A DNA stretch of 64,000 nt. Source: Thiotrichales bacterium. Lineage in GTDB: Bacteria > Pseudomonadota > Gammaproteobacteria > HK1. Below, in pieces: positions 1-8,274 of the stretch. The position numbers were made by a program, and so were the translations under genes. The notes below the pieces were generated by a model. It was not told where the DNA came from. It worked only from the letters and a program-made list of their open reading frames with translations, and ran no database searches. The stretch's first letter is position 1. Each line of letters opens with the position of its first letter. The stretch spans positions 1-64,000 of the forward strand of contig JAPOSC010000055.1 in the NCBI GenBank assembly GCA_026709935.1. The letters run 5' to 3'.

Positions 1-575
1 TCGCGGATGACTCGGGTCGGACCGTGGCGAGGTCGCGGGCGAGTCGGGGCGGTGGGGCGGGGCGGCTCCCGTTCGCCGCGGTCGAATGTTTCCCACCCGT
101 GTCCGCCGAATACGTCCTCGCCGAGCTGGGCCATGACGTGCGCGAAGTCCACCGATACCCAGTTCTCCACAATCTTTCCGTCCTGCACCTTCCAGAAGTC
201 CATGTAGCGGATCTCCACCTTCCTGCCGGTCGGCGCGATCCCCATGAACTCGCCGCTGTGCACCGCGTGCTGGGCGCCGAAGCAGGCCGCCCACTCCCCC
301 ATGTAGAGACGCGCCTCGTCGATCGCGACCTTGTCGGAGAACGCGGCCTGGAACGGCCGCTGCCAGTGGTCTTGAAATGCGGCAAGCCCGTGTTTGGTGC
401 CGCATCCGAAATTGCCGCGCCAGACGAAGTCCGCGGCGAAGAATTCGCCGATGTCGTCGATGCGGTGGTCGTTGAGCGCGTCGACCATCGCCTCGATGAC
501 GCGCCGGGTGTCCTCGGTCTTGCCGAGGTCGGTATCTCGCGAAAGAAGGGCCTGTTCGGGCCGGTTGCCTTTCAT
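1..575 (-). CDS. NTF2/SnoaL-like ester cyclase family protein (3' end cut by window)
   Basis: Reading from ATG at 575 the frame stays open to the window edge, so the C-terminus is missing. The protein has the SnoaL/NTF2-like pattern: an N-terminal helix (VIEAMVDALNDHRID), then the FFAADFVWRG and HGLAAFQDHW segments, then a sheet region with APTGRKVEIRYMDFWKV and KIVENWVSVD. This fold occurs in polyketide cyclases and in many small hydrolases and isomerases, so the reaction cannot be named. It begins 5 bases after the stop of the upstream permease gene and is probably the last gene of the sugar-importer operon. The proline/arginine-rich end near base 1 may be past the folded domain. Confidence 0.75.
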   Translation of the reverse strand, partial: MKGNRPEQALLSRDTDLGKTEDTRRVIEAMVDALNDHRIDDIGEFFAADFVWRGNFGCGTKHGLAAFQDHWQRPFQAAFSDKVAIDEARLYMGEWAACFGAQHAVHSGEFMGIAPTGRKVEIRYMDFWKVQDGKIVENWVSVDFAHVMAQLGEDVFGGHGWETFDRGEREPPRPTAPTRPRPRHGPTRVIR

Positions 576-580
576 TCCTC

Positions 581-1738
581 TCACCCCTTGACGGCTCCGG
601 CGGTCAGGCCGCTGACGATCTGGCGCTGGAAGATCATCACCAGCAGGAACAGCGGCGCGGTGATGGACACCGCGGCCGCGATCGCCTCGACCTGATCGGT
701 GGTGGTCGTTTCGCGGTTGAAGTAGCCGGCGATGGCCGGGACCATGGTCTGGTTCTGCGCGTCGAGCAGCAGCGAGCACACCAGGAAGTCGTTGTAGGCG
801 AGCAGGAAGCTGAACAGCCCGGTGGTGATCACCCCCGGCCACATCACCGGCATGATGACCCAGCGAAACGCCTGGAAGTGGGTGCAGCCGTCGACCCGCG
901 CCGCCTCGTCGAGATCTGCCGGGATGTTCTGGAAGAACGAGCGGAGCATCCAGATCGTGAACGGCTGGTTGATGGATACCAGCACCGCGATGACCGCCCA
1001 GGGCTGGCCGTAGAGCGTCGGCGCCGCCTCGCCCAGGAGGGGTTCGAGGATCTCCGCCGAACTGATGAACACCGGCAGGTAGCCCGCGACCAGCACCGAG
1101 TGCGGGAGCGCGCGGAACACGAGCGCGATGATCAGGAGCCAGAACGCGAGGTTCGAGGCCGAGCGCGCGAGCCCGTAGCCGGCGAGGGTGCCGACGGTCA
1201 GCGAGACCGTGACCACCCCGGCGGTGACGACCAGGGAGTTGACGAAGTTCCGGTGGAATCCGTTCTCCACCCAGACCGCCTGGTAGTGCTCCGTGGTGAG
1301 TCCGACGACGGGTGTGCCCAGAGGTCCGGCGAAGGCGTTTGCCGTATCGAGAACGGGCGGCAGGAGAACGAAGAAGACAATGATGAACGCCAGCCCGAAG
1401 AGGAGCGAACCGGCGATCCAGCCCAGGAGGAGCCAGCCCCCCGGAGCGTGGCGCCGCACCAGATCGGGCAGCTTCCGCACCGCGAGCCGCACCGTGTACC
1501 ACAGCACTGCGAGACCCACCACGAGGTCGAGGATCGAGAGCCCCTTGCCGTTCGCGCGCGTGTCGGGACCGAACACGACCGCGAGCGGGTTGGAGGCGAA
1601 GGCGTCCACCGGCTCCTTGAAACTCATCACCGTGATCCAGAACAGCGGGAAGGAGGCGAGCAGGCACCACAACGTGAGGAATCCGGCCGCGGTCAGGCGG
1701 AGCGAGAGCGGTTGGCGGAGCGCGGTCGGGGTGTTCAC
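581..1738 (-). CDS. CUT1 sugar ABC transporter permease, MalG type, with extended N-terminal half
   Basis: Inner-membrane permease of a carbohydrate ABC importer, 385 aa. The GTG start at 1738 overlaps the stop of the preceding permease (GTGA), indicating translational coupling. The C-terminal half has the usual BPD_transp segments and the EAA loop (EAARVDGCTHFQAFRWVIMP), which docks the ATPase. The protein is about 100 residues longer than a normal MalG (about 280 aa): between the first membrane helix (LTLWCLLASFPLFWITVMSF) and the standard core lie two extra hydrophobic stretches separated by a basic stretch. A long antiparallel open frame upstream on this strand is not part of the gene. 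Substrate unknown. Confidence 0.88.
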   Translation of the reverse strand: MNTPTALRQPLSLRLTAAGFLTLWCLLASFPLFWITVMSFKEPVDAFASNPLAVVFGPDTRANGKGLSILDLVVGLAVLWYTVRLAVRKLPDLVRRHAPGGWLLLGWIAGSLLFGLAFIIVFFVLLPPVLDTANAFAGPLGTPVVGLTTEHYQAVWVENGFHRNFVNSLVVTAGVVTVSLTVGTLAGYGLARSASNLAFWLLIIALVFRALPHSVLVAGYLPVFISSAEILEPLLGEAAPTLYGQPWAVIAVLVSINQPFTIWMLRSFFQNIPADLDEAARVDGCTHFQAFRWVIMPVMWPGVITTGLFSFLLAYNDFLVCSLLLDAQNQTMVPAIAGYFNRETTTTDQVEAIAAAVSITAPLFLLVMIFQRQIVSGLTAGAVKG

Positions 1739-2760
1739 CGGCGTGTTCCCCGGTGATCGCGCCAGGTGCGCCGGAGCAGGGGGACGAGCAGGACCACGAT
1801 GCCGATCATCGTGAGCATCGCGCTCGCCGAGGCGCGCGAGACCGCGCGGTTTCCGGCGTCGTCCGGGGTGAGGAAGTCGTAGGTGAGCCACTGCAGGGAG
1901 ATCACGTGGGCCTGGCTGGAGAAGCCGACGATCTCCTCGAACACCCGGTAGGCGTCCATCAGGTGGATGAGGGCGACGAAGACGATGAGCGGCATCAGGT
2001 GCGGGATCACCACGTAGCGCAGCCGCTCCCAGCGGCTCGCGCCGTCGATGATGGCGCTCTCCAGAGTGTCCATGTTGACCGTCTGGAGTCCGGCGTAGAA
2101 CACCACGAAGGCGAACGGGGCGACGTGCCAGACCCGGTAGAACAGCATCAGGAGCTCGATGGTCCAGCCCTGCGCGAACATTGCGATGTCGCGCCCGAGC
2201 CACCATTCGAGGAACGCGGTCATGATGCCGTCGCCGATGAAGAGCCATCGGATCGACAGCGCCCCGATCACCGGGGTGATGATGAACGGCAGCAGGGAGA
2301 CGAAGATGATCGGCCCCCGGATGGAGCGCACCGCGTTGTTGACCGCGAGCGCGATCCCGAGGCCGAACAGCAGAATGAGCGGCAGCGTGATCAGGGTGAA
2401 GGTGAGCGTGAACCGCAGGGCGGCCCAGAAGTCGATGTCGAGGATGTCGAGCCAGCGCCCGCTCGCGATGGCTTGCCGCAGCCGATCGGGTTCGAGGACG
2501 TTGCGGTAGCTCTGAAGGCCGACGTAGGTGGTCTCGGTGACGATCCGGCCGGCCTCGTCGAGGACCGGCCGGGTTTTCAGCTCCGTGGTGCAGATCTGCC
2601 CGGTGAAGCTCGGGGTGCAGGACTCCACCTCGACGGTCTCGAAGATCGGCTGCGTGAGGTGGAAGCTCTGCCACAGCACCCCGACGAGCGGCGCCGCGAT
2701 GAACACGAGCATGAGGGCAAGCGACGGACCGACGAAGGCCGCAAATGTCCTGAACTTCAT
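1735..2760 (-). CDS. CUT1 sugar ABC transporter permease, MalF type
   Basis: First permease of the importer, 341 aa, starting at the ATG at 2760 (MKFRTFAAFVGPSLALMLVF, a first membrane helix). An exported loop after helix 1 carries two cysteines (SCTPSFTGQIC). The EAA cytoplasmic loop is ESAIIDGASRWERLRYVVIP near residue 240. Several strong hydrophobic segments follow the BPD_transp pattern. It sits between the binding-protein gene and the MalG-type gene, overlapping the latter by 4 bases. The longer open frame reaching 3357 is antisense to the binding-protein gene and was discarded. Confidence 0.9.
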   Translation of the reverse strand: MKFRTFAAFVGPSLALMLVFIAAPLVGVLWQSFHLTQPIFETVEVESCTPSFTGQICTTELKTRPVLDEAGRIVTETTYVGLQSYRNVLEPDRLRQAIASGRWLDILDIDFWAALRFTLTFTLITLPLILLFGLGIALAVNNAVRSIRGPIIFVSLLPFIITPVIGALSIRWLFIGDGIMTAFLEWWLGRDIAMFAQGWTIELLMLFYRVWHVAPFAFVVFYAGLQTVNMDTLESAIIDGASRWERLRYVVIPHLMPLIVFVALIHLMDAYRVFEEIVGFSSQAHVISLQWLTYDFLTPDDAGNRAVSRASASAMLTMIGIVVLLVPLLRRTWRDHRGTRR

Positions 2761-2827
2761 CGGTCCGTCATCTCTGGTGACCAGTGATTCCCGCTGGCGC
2801 TCCGAGGGGCCGTCGCGTGGTGCGATT

Positions 2828-2852
2828 CCGGCGGGATTTCGGCCTCCGCCGG
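2828..2852 (-). terminator. intercistronic hairpin between binding-protein and permease genes
   Basis: A 7-bp perfect stem, CCGGCGG paired with CCGCCGG, around an 11-base loop in the 137-bp gap after the binding-protein gene. There is no T tract, so it is more likely an mRNA-stabilising or attenuating structure that raises binding-protein over permease output than a full terminator. Weak call. Confidence 0.3.
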
Positions 2853-2897
2853 CGCGTCCATGCATCCCGCCGTCGGGTGCCCCGCGCCGCTCGGTCT

Positions 2898-4106
2898 TCA
2901 GATCAGCCCCTGCTCCTCGGCCGCGGTGAGGTAGGCGGCCTCGATGTCGGCCAGAGTGGTGGCGGCATCCTTGGCCCCGGTCAGGAAGTCGGAGACGCCG
3001 TTGCCGAGCGCGGTGTGCATGAGGCCCATGGCGGAACTCGCCGGATAGGGCACGGCGCCGTTGTTCGCGGTTTCTATGGCGCCCCGGGAGACGGGCGTCG
3101 CCTCGAATCCGTCGATCAGCCACACCGCGGCATCGTTGTTCGCCTCGACCATCTCGCGGTCGATTCCTTCCATTGCGACCCGGAATGCCGCTTCGGCCGC
3201 GTCGTCCGACATGTTCCTGGCGAGCACCACGCCGTCCCACCACAGGGTGGACGCGGGTCGGCGGCCGGCGACGGCGGCGGGCGCAGAAGCCATCTTTACC
3301 TTGCCGACCACCTGGCTCTCGCCCTCGTCGTCCATCGCGCCCGCCCGGCTCGCCCACAGGTTCGCGATCGCGATCTTGCCCTGCTGGAACTGTTGCTGGA
3401 CGTAGGTGGAATCCGAGACCAGGTACTCGGGGTCCATGTACGCGGCGAGGCGCTTCATCATCTCGAGCGCCGCGAGGCCCATCTCGTTGTTGATGGTCGG
3501 GCGGTTTTCGCTGTCGACGAACGCGCCGCCCATCCCGAGGTGCATGTTCACGAACTCCTGGGCGAGGTTCCAGCCGGTCTTGTAGGTGCCGCCGAGCGGG
3601 TACTCGACCACTCCGGCCGCCCGGATCGTCTCCGCCGCCGCCAGGACCTCTTCATAGGTCGTCGGAGCCGCGATGCCGAGGTCGTCAAGGATGTCCTTGC
3701 GGTACATGAGGTGCTGCGCGTTCACCATCATCGCGATGGCCATGGTCTGCCCGTCGATCCTGATGAGCTGGTTCGGCTTGAGGTGCTGGCCATGCTTCGC
3801 CACCAGATCGTCGAGGGGTCGGATGGTGCCCTGGTTCAGCAGGGGAACCAGAGTGCCGTTCGAGACGCCGCCGATCTGGTAGAGGGCGGGGTTCGCATCG
3901 AAGGCGGCGGGTTGCTTGTGGCGGAACTCCTGGTCCAGTTCGGCTTCGAAGTTGCCGCACTCGGCCATCGCTCCGGAAACCGCTTTCCAGGCCGCGAATC
4001 CGGCCGAGAGCATCTTGAGCGGGGTCTGATTCTCGAAGGCGCATCCGGCCCAGGCGCCCGTGGCAAACAGCGAGATGGTTCCCGCCAGCGCAATTCTCTT
4101 CAGCAT
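2898..4106 (-). CDS. extracellular solute-binding protein of sugar ABC importer (family 1)
   Basis: Periplasmic binding protein, 402 aa. The start at 4106 is preceded by GAGGAGAG and gives a clean Sec signal peptide (MLKRIALAGTISLFATGAWA, cleavage before GCAFEN). An in-frame upstream extension of 28 residues lacks such a signal and was discarded. The mature protein has the SBP_bac_1 layout, with helices and loops such as YRKDILDDLGIAAPTTYEEV and a late region YVQQQFQQGKIAIANLWASR. It lies between the ATPase gene and two permease genes, all on the minus strand. The ligand is probably a sugar or polyol; the sequence does not say which. Confidence 0.9.
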   Translation of the reverse strand: MLKRIALAGTISLFATGAWAGCAFENQTPLKMLSAGFAAWKAVSGAMAECGNFEAELDQEFRHKQPAAFDANPALYQIGGVSNGTLVPLLNQGTIRPLDDLVAKHGQHLKPNQLIRIDGQTMAIAMMVNAQHLMYRKDILDDLGIAAPTTYEEVLAAAETIRAAGVVEYPLGGTYKTGWNLAQEFVNMHLGMGGAFVDSENRPTINNEMGLAALEMMKRLAAYMDPEYLVSDSTYVQQQFQQGKIAIANLWASRAGAMDDEGESQVVGKVKMASAPAAVAGRRPASTLWWDGVVLARNMSDDAAEAAFRVAMEGIDREMVEANNDAAVWLIDGFEATPVSRGAIETANNGAVPYPASSAMGLMHTALGNGVSDFLTGAKDAATTLADIEAAYLTAAEEQGLI

Positions 4107-4229
4107 CTTTCGGTCTCTCCTCAAGGGTTTCCGGGTGGGTGGGTTACGGCTCATGTTCGATGGCGAATCTTCAGTGGCGAGTCCAGTCATGGGTGAACCC
4201 GATCATGCGCGTTTCGACCGATGGTGTCG

Positions 4230-5300
4230 TCACGTCTCGATTCTCGTCCCCGTCTCGCGGTCGAAGAGGTGGCAGATCGTGGCGGGGACCGCGATGGAAA
4301 CATGCTGCCCGATATCGACGCGATAGTCCTTGTGCGCCTTCACGGACACCAGCGCATCGCCGAGCCGGACGGTGATCATCGTCGCGTCGCCGAGCAGCTC
4401 GACGGTGTAGACGGGGGCGGTGATCTCGCCGTCGCCGTCGGTCGGCCTGTCGGTCGGCATGGCGTCCTCGGCGCGGAACCCGAGCATGACCGGGCCATCG
4501 GGGCCATCGGGGCCGGTCAGGCCCTCGATGCGCAGGTTCGGTCCGGTGAGCACCCCGTTCGCGAGCGTTCCTTCCACGAGATTCATGGCGGGCGAGCCGA
4601 TGAAGCCGGCCACGAAAGTGTTGCCGGGGCGGTCGTAGATCTCCTTCGGCGTTCCCACCTGCTGGATGACGCCCTTGTTCATGACCACCACCCGGTCGGC
4701 GAGGGTCATCGCCTCGATCTGGTCGTGGGTGACGTAAATGGTCGTTACTTTCAGTGCGTGCTGGAGATTCTTGATCTGGGCGCGGGTCGAGACGCGGAGC
4801 TTGGCGTCGAGGTTCGAGAGCGGCTCGTCCATCAGGAACACGGTGGGCTCGCGGACGATGGCGCGGGCGAGGGCGACGCGCTGGCGCTGGCCGCCGGAGA
4901 GCTCCGCCGGCTTGCGGTGGAGGAAGTCCGTCAGCTCCACCATCGCCGCCGCGCGCCGCACCCGATCGTCATGGGTGGCCGGGTCGACCTTGCGCACCTT
5001 GAGCGGGAAGCGGATGTTCTCGTAGGTGTTCATGTTGGGGTAGAGGCCGTAGGACTGGAACACCATGGCGATGTCCCGGTCCTTCGGGTCGAGGTCGTTG
5101 ACCACTCGGCCGCCGATCATGATGTCGCCCGAGGTCGCTTCCTCCAGCCCCGCGACCATGCGCATCGTGGTCGTCTTCCCGCACCCCGACGGGCCGAGGA
5201 GCACGAGGAACTCCCGGTCCCCGATGGTCAGGTCGAAGTTGTCGACCCCGACGAAATTCCCCCAACGCTTGGTGATATTCCGCAGTCGGATCTCGGCCAT
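4230..5300 (-). CDS. sugar ABC transporter ATP-binding protein (UgpC/MsmX type)
   Basis: Cytoplasmic ATPase of the importer, 356 aa, the usual length for the CUT1 family with a C-terminal OB-fold regulatory domain. All catalytic motifs are intact: Walker A GPSGCGKT (36-43), Q82, signature LSGGQ (134-138), Walker B FLMDEP (155-160) and switch His192 in VTHDQ. The C-terminal part includes GTPKEIYDRPGNTFVAGFIG, typical of the group. ATG at 5300 is the first gene of the minus-strand operon and is preceded by an inverted repeat at 5325-5340. It serves as the symmetric control for the two asymmetric ATPase pairs elsewhere in this window. Confidence 0.93.
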   Translation of the reverse strand: MAEIRLRNITKRWGNFVGVDNFDLTIGDREFLVLLGPSGCGKTTTMRMVAGLEEATSGDIMIGGRVVNDLDPKDRDIAMVFQSYGLYPNMNTYENIRFPLKVRKVDPATHDDRVRRAAAMVELTDFLHRKPAELSGGQRQRVALARAIVREPTVFLMDEPLSNLDAKLRVSTRAQIKNLQHALKVTTIYVTHDQIEAMTLADRVVVMNKGVIQQVGTPKEIYDRPGNTFVAGFIGSPAMNLVEGTLANGVLTGPNLRIEGLTGPDGPDGPVMLGFRAEDAMPTDRPTDGDGEITAPVYTVELLGDATMITVRLGDALVSVKAHKDYRVDIGQHVSIAVPATICHLFDRETGTRIET

Positions 5301-5324
5301 CACTCGTCCCTGCGGTGGAGTCCG

Positions 5325-5340
5325 CATGCAGATTTGCATG
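5325..5340. promoter_or_regulatory. candidate operator, inverted repeat CATGCA-N4-TGCATG
   Basis: Perfect 6-bp inverted repeat with GATT in the centre, 25 bp upstream of the importer ATPase start, in the 222-bp divergent gap before the RidA gene. The position fits a repressor or activator site for the sugar operon. The rest of the gap is comparatively AT-rich near 5435-5500 and probably holds the plus-strand promoter. Confidence 0.4.
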
Positions 5341-5522
5341 TGGATTCGGCAGGCTAGGCCGATGGTCGGAAACGTGTCAAGCGCCCCGCATCCGCCCGCA
5401 TCCGCCCCGTCTCCGTTTGCGCCATGACCTTGAGAACATGACAAAATCAGCCCTGTACTCCTGTTCCCACAGAGTTCTGTACAAACTGGTGACGAACGAT
5501 TGAGACGAGAGGAAGCCATGCC

Positions 5523-5966
5523 ATGACCATCGATGAACGACTGAACGGGCTCGGGATCGAGCTCCCCCGCGTGCCGGCCCCGATGGGGAACTACGTGCAC
5601 GCGGTGCGCACCGGGAACCTGCTCTTTCTTGCGGGCAAGGGGCCGGGAGGCGTGACCGGGAAAGTCGGAGCCGGGATCACGGTCGAGGAGGCGTACCACC
5701 ATGCCCGGGAGGTCGGGCTCGTGCTCATCGCGGTGATGCGCCAGGAACTCGGGAGCCTCGATCGGGTGAATCGCGTCGTGAAGGTGCTGGGGATGGTGAA
5801 TGCGGGGCCGGAATTCACCCAGCAGCCCGCGGTCATCAACGGCTGCTCGGACCTCTTCGTCGAGGTCTTCGGCGAGAAGGGGCGCCACGCCCGGTCCGCG
5901 GTGGGCATGGGCTCGTTGCCGGGCGGAATCCCGGTGGAGATCGAAGCCATCGTCGAGACGGACTGA
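5523..5966 (+). CDS. RidA family protein (enamine/imine deaminase fold)
   Basis: 147 aa, length and pattern of the RidA/YjgF/UK114 family. RidA proteins hydrolyse reactive enamine/imine intermediates made by PLP enzymes. The region GRHARSAV places Arg124 where the ligand-binding arginine of RidA lies, and VEIEAIVE (139-144) is the conserved last strand with its glutamate. The central insert-bearing form (KVGAGITVEEAYHHAREV) is like the longer RidA subgroup of about 150 aa rather than the 128-aa archetype. The start at 5523 follows GAGAGGA; an ATG five bases earlier is immediately closed by a stop. First gene of the plus-strand side. Confidence 0.9.
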   Translation: MTIDERLNGLGIELPRVPAPMGNYVHAVRTGNLLFLAGKGPGGVTGKVGAGITVEEAYHHAREVGLVLIAVMRQELGSLDRVNRVVKVLGMVNAGPEFTQQPAVINGCSDLFVEVFGEKGRHARSAVGMGSLPGGIPVEIEAIVETD

Positions 5967-6164
5967 GGCGTCATGATCGGATCAGGACCCAAGCCGCCCC
6001 CGTGCGAATTCTGTTGGCGCGGGTCGTCACGGGAGGCGGTTTGCCGGCGGGACTGGTCATGGACGCGGAAGCTCACGATGTTCCCCGGGGGCGAGTCGGT
6101 ATTGCATGAAAGGCTGAACTGCCTTACTTTCCGTGTCCAGCCTTCGTCGTATGGAGTCGAATCC

Positions 6165-6413
6165 ATGGCCATCACTCTCACGGTGACTTCCAAGGGGCAG
6201 ATCACGCTGCGCAAGGAGGTGCTTTCGCACCTTGGCGTACGGCCCGGAGACAAGCTCGACATCGACCTGCTGGCGGACGGACGGATGCAGCTTCGGCCAA
6301 AGCGTGGCACATCGGCGGCAGCCGTCTTCGGCATGCTCGTGAAACCGCAGAGGTCGCTCTCCGTCGAGGAAATAAGCGAGATCGCCGCTTCGGGATGGGC
6401 GGGTGAGGAGTGA
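6165..6413 (+). CDS. AbrB/MazE-family antitoxin
   Basis: 82 aa. The N-terminal swapped-hairpin DNA-binding domain is recognisable as VTSKGQITLRKEVLSHLG followed by RPGDKLDI. The C-terminal tail (VEEISEIAASGWAGEE) is the kind that wraps the toxin. The ATG at 6165 is chosen because the domain begins directly after it; the reading frame upstream (from 5973) has no domain. Its stop overlaps the toxin GTG by four bases (GTGA). Expected to neutralise the PIN toxin and autoregulate the pair. Confidence 0.85.
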   Translation: MAITLTVTSKGQITLRKEVLSHLGVRPGDKLDIDLLADGRMQLRPKRGTSAAAVFGMLVKPQRSLSVEEISEIAASGWAGEE

Positions 6414-6820
6414 AGATTACTGCGGACACGAACGTGCTGCTTCGCGCGGTGGTCCGGGACGACGAGGCCCAGGCCGCAGTGGCTCAGGCGTTGCTCCTGC
6501 GGGCGGCGGTCATTGCCGTACCCGTCCCGGTCTTCTGCGAATTCGCCTGGGTGTTGCGGCGCGGATACGGCTACGGTATCGGCGACATCGCCGGCGCCAT
6601 CGAGGCGATCGCCCAAATCGATGCCGTGGCCACCGACGCCCCCGCCGTCGATGCGGGACTGGCCGCTCTCCGCGCCGGCGGCGATTTCGCGGACGGGGCC
6701 ATCGCCTCGCAGGGCGGACGCCTCGGCGGGGCGGTATTTGCCAGCTTCGATCGCAGCGCGGTCAATCGGCTGCGAAGCAATGGCGCGAGCGCGGCGGACC
6801 CCGCCGAGCTGACGGCCTGA
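6410..6820 (+). CDS. VapC-type PIN-domain ribonuclease toxin
   Basis: 136 aa PIN domain with the acidic metal-binding set in order: Asp6 (TADTNVLLR), Glu44 (VFCEFAWVL), Asp92/Asp95 (GGDFADGAI) and Asp114 (ASFDR). Family members are Mg-dependent RNases. The GTG start overlaps the antitoxin stop, as is standard for such pairs. All active-site acids are present, so the toxin looks functional, unlike the decayed toxin remnant near 59.8 kb. Confidence 0.88.
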   Translation: MKITADTNVLLRAVVRDDEAQAAVAQALLLRAAVIAVPVPVFCEFAWVLRRGYGYGIGDIAGAIEAIAQIDAVATDAPAVDAGLAALRAGGDFADGAIASQGGRLGGAVFASFDRSAVNRLRSNGASAADPAELTA

Positions 6821-6821
6821 C

Positions 6822-8114
6822 ATGCCGCCCGCGATGCCCGACAGCCTGTGGGCGGCCACTGCGCCTCCCGGCCCGGAGTGTCCGCCCCTCGAAGCGAACG
6901 ATTCCGCCGACGTGGTGGTGGTGGGCGCCGGCTACACCGGGCTCTCGACCGCGCTTCATCTCGCCCGCGCCGGCCGGCGGGTGGTGGTGCTCGATGCGGG
7001 CGAGCCGGGGTGGGGGTGCTCCGGCCGCAACGGCGGGCAGGTGAATCCGGGCGGGGTGAAGATGTTGCCGGAGGAGATCCTCTCGGCTCTGGGGCCGACC
7101 CGGGGCGAGCGCTTCCTCGAGTTCGGGGATCGGAGCTGCGATCTCGTCTTCGATCTCATCGACCGCTATCGCATCGAGTGCGAGGCGATCCGCCCGGGCT
7201 ACGTCCAGGGCGGGTTCGGGGCCAAGGGGCGCCGGTTCAACCGCGAATGGGCGCGCCAGTGGACGGAGCGGGGCGCCGAGGTGCGGTTTCTCGATGGCGA
7301 CGAGGTGGCGACGATTCTCGGCACCCGGTGCTACGACTCCGGAATGCATGATGCCCGCGGTGGCAGCGTGCAGCCGCTGGCCTACGCGCGCGGGCTGGCC
7401 CGCGCCGCGCTCGAGGAGGGCGCCGTCATTCGCGGCGCGAGCGCCGCCACCGCCATCGTCCGCAGCGGCGCCGGCTGGTCGGTGCGCACCGAGCGGGCAT
7501 CGGTGGGATGCGAGTGCGTGGTGCTGGCGACCAACGGTTACACCGGCGATTTGTGGCCGGGGCTGCGCCAGTCGGTGGTGCCGGTCGCGAGCTTCGTCAC
7601 CACCACCGCGCCGCTCGGCCACAACGTGCTGCCCTCGGTGCTGCCGGGCCGGCACGCGGTGTCGGAGACCGCGCGGATCATCGTCTACTACCGGCTCGAC
7701 GCGCAGGGGCGGTTCGTCATCGGCGGGCGCGGGCGCTGGTTCGACGTGAACGACCGCGGGGAGGCCCCGCATGTGCAGGCCGCGGCGCGCCGGCTCTTTC
7801 CGTCGCTCGAAGGGGTGGAGTGGGAGTACCACTGGGCCGGCTGGCCGGCCATCACCCGCGATCACCTGCCGCGGCTGTTCGCCCTCGACCGGGGCGTCTA
7901 CGCGGGTCTCGGCTACAACGGGCGCGGCGTGGCGGGCGCGACCTTGATGGGGCGACAGCTCGCGAACGTCATTCTCGACGAGGCCGAGCCGCTGGTGGAG
8001 GTGCGCGGCCCGGAGCGGTTCGCGTTCCATCGGTATCGCCAGGTCGGCATCAGCGTTCGTCTGCTCACCGGTACGCTGCTCGACCGCTTCGATCGTCGCG
8101 GCGCCGCCGCGTGA
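6822..8114 (+). CDS. FAD-dependent amine/amino-acid oxidoreductase (DAO family, PuuB/OrdL-like)
   Basis: 430 aa. An N-terminal FAD Rossmann motif VVVVGAGYTGLSTALHLARAG begins near residue 31. The second hallmark, GCSGRNGGQVNPGG (about 64-77), is typical of the gamma-glutamylputrescine oxidase and related branch. The C-terminal FAD contact GLGYNGRGVAGATLMG is also present. Such enzymes oxidise secondary or primary amines to imines with H2O2 production or electron transfer. The start lies one base after the toxin stop; a second Met 12 bases on is an alternative. The RidA protein upstream could detoxify imines from this enzyme (inference). Confidence 0.87.
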   Translation: MPPAMPDSLWAATAPPGPECPPLEANDSADVVVVGAGYTGLSTALHLARAGRRVVVLDAGEPGWGCSGRNGGQVNPGGVKMLPEEILSALGPTRGERFLEFGDRSCDLVFDLIDRYRIECEAIRPGYVQGGFGAKGRRFNREWARQWTERGAEVRFLDGDEVATILGTRCYDSGMHDARGGSVQPLAYARGLARAALEEGAVIRGASAATAIVRSGAGWSVRTERASVGCECVVLATNGYTGDLWPGLRQSVVPVASFVTTTAPLGHNVLPSVLPGRHAVSETARIIVYYRLDAQGRFVIGGRGRWFDVNDRGEAPHVQAAARRLFPSLEGVEWEYHWAGWPAITRDHLPRLFALDRGVYAGLGYNGRGVAGATLMGRQLANVILDEAEPLVEVRGPERFAFHRYRQVGISVRLLTGTLLDRFDRRGAAA

Positions 8115-8274
8115 CGGAACGCACTCCCTTGGCTATTCTGGAATACTCCTCGCCGCCGCGCTTCGCGCTCCGTCGTTGCGACCCGGGTTGGCCCGTATCA
8201 ACCCATATGAGCCATGGCCTGCATCATCGGCCGACATCCATGTCGTCACCACCAAACCCTCAGGAGAGGCATCC

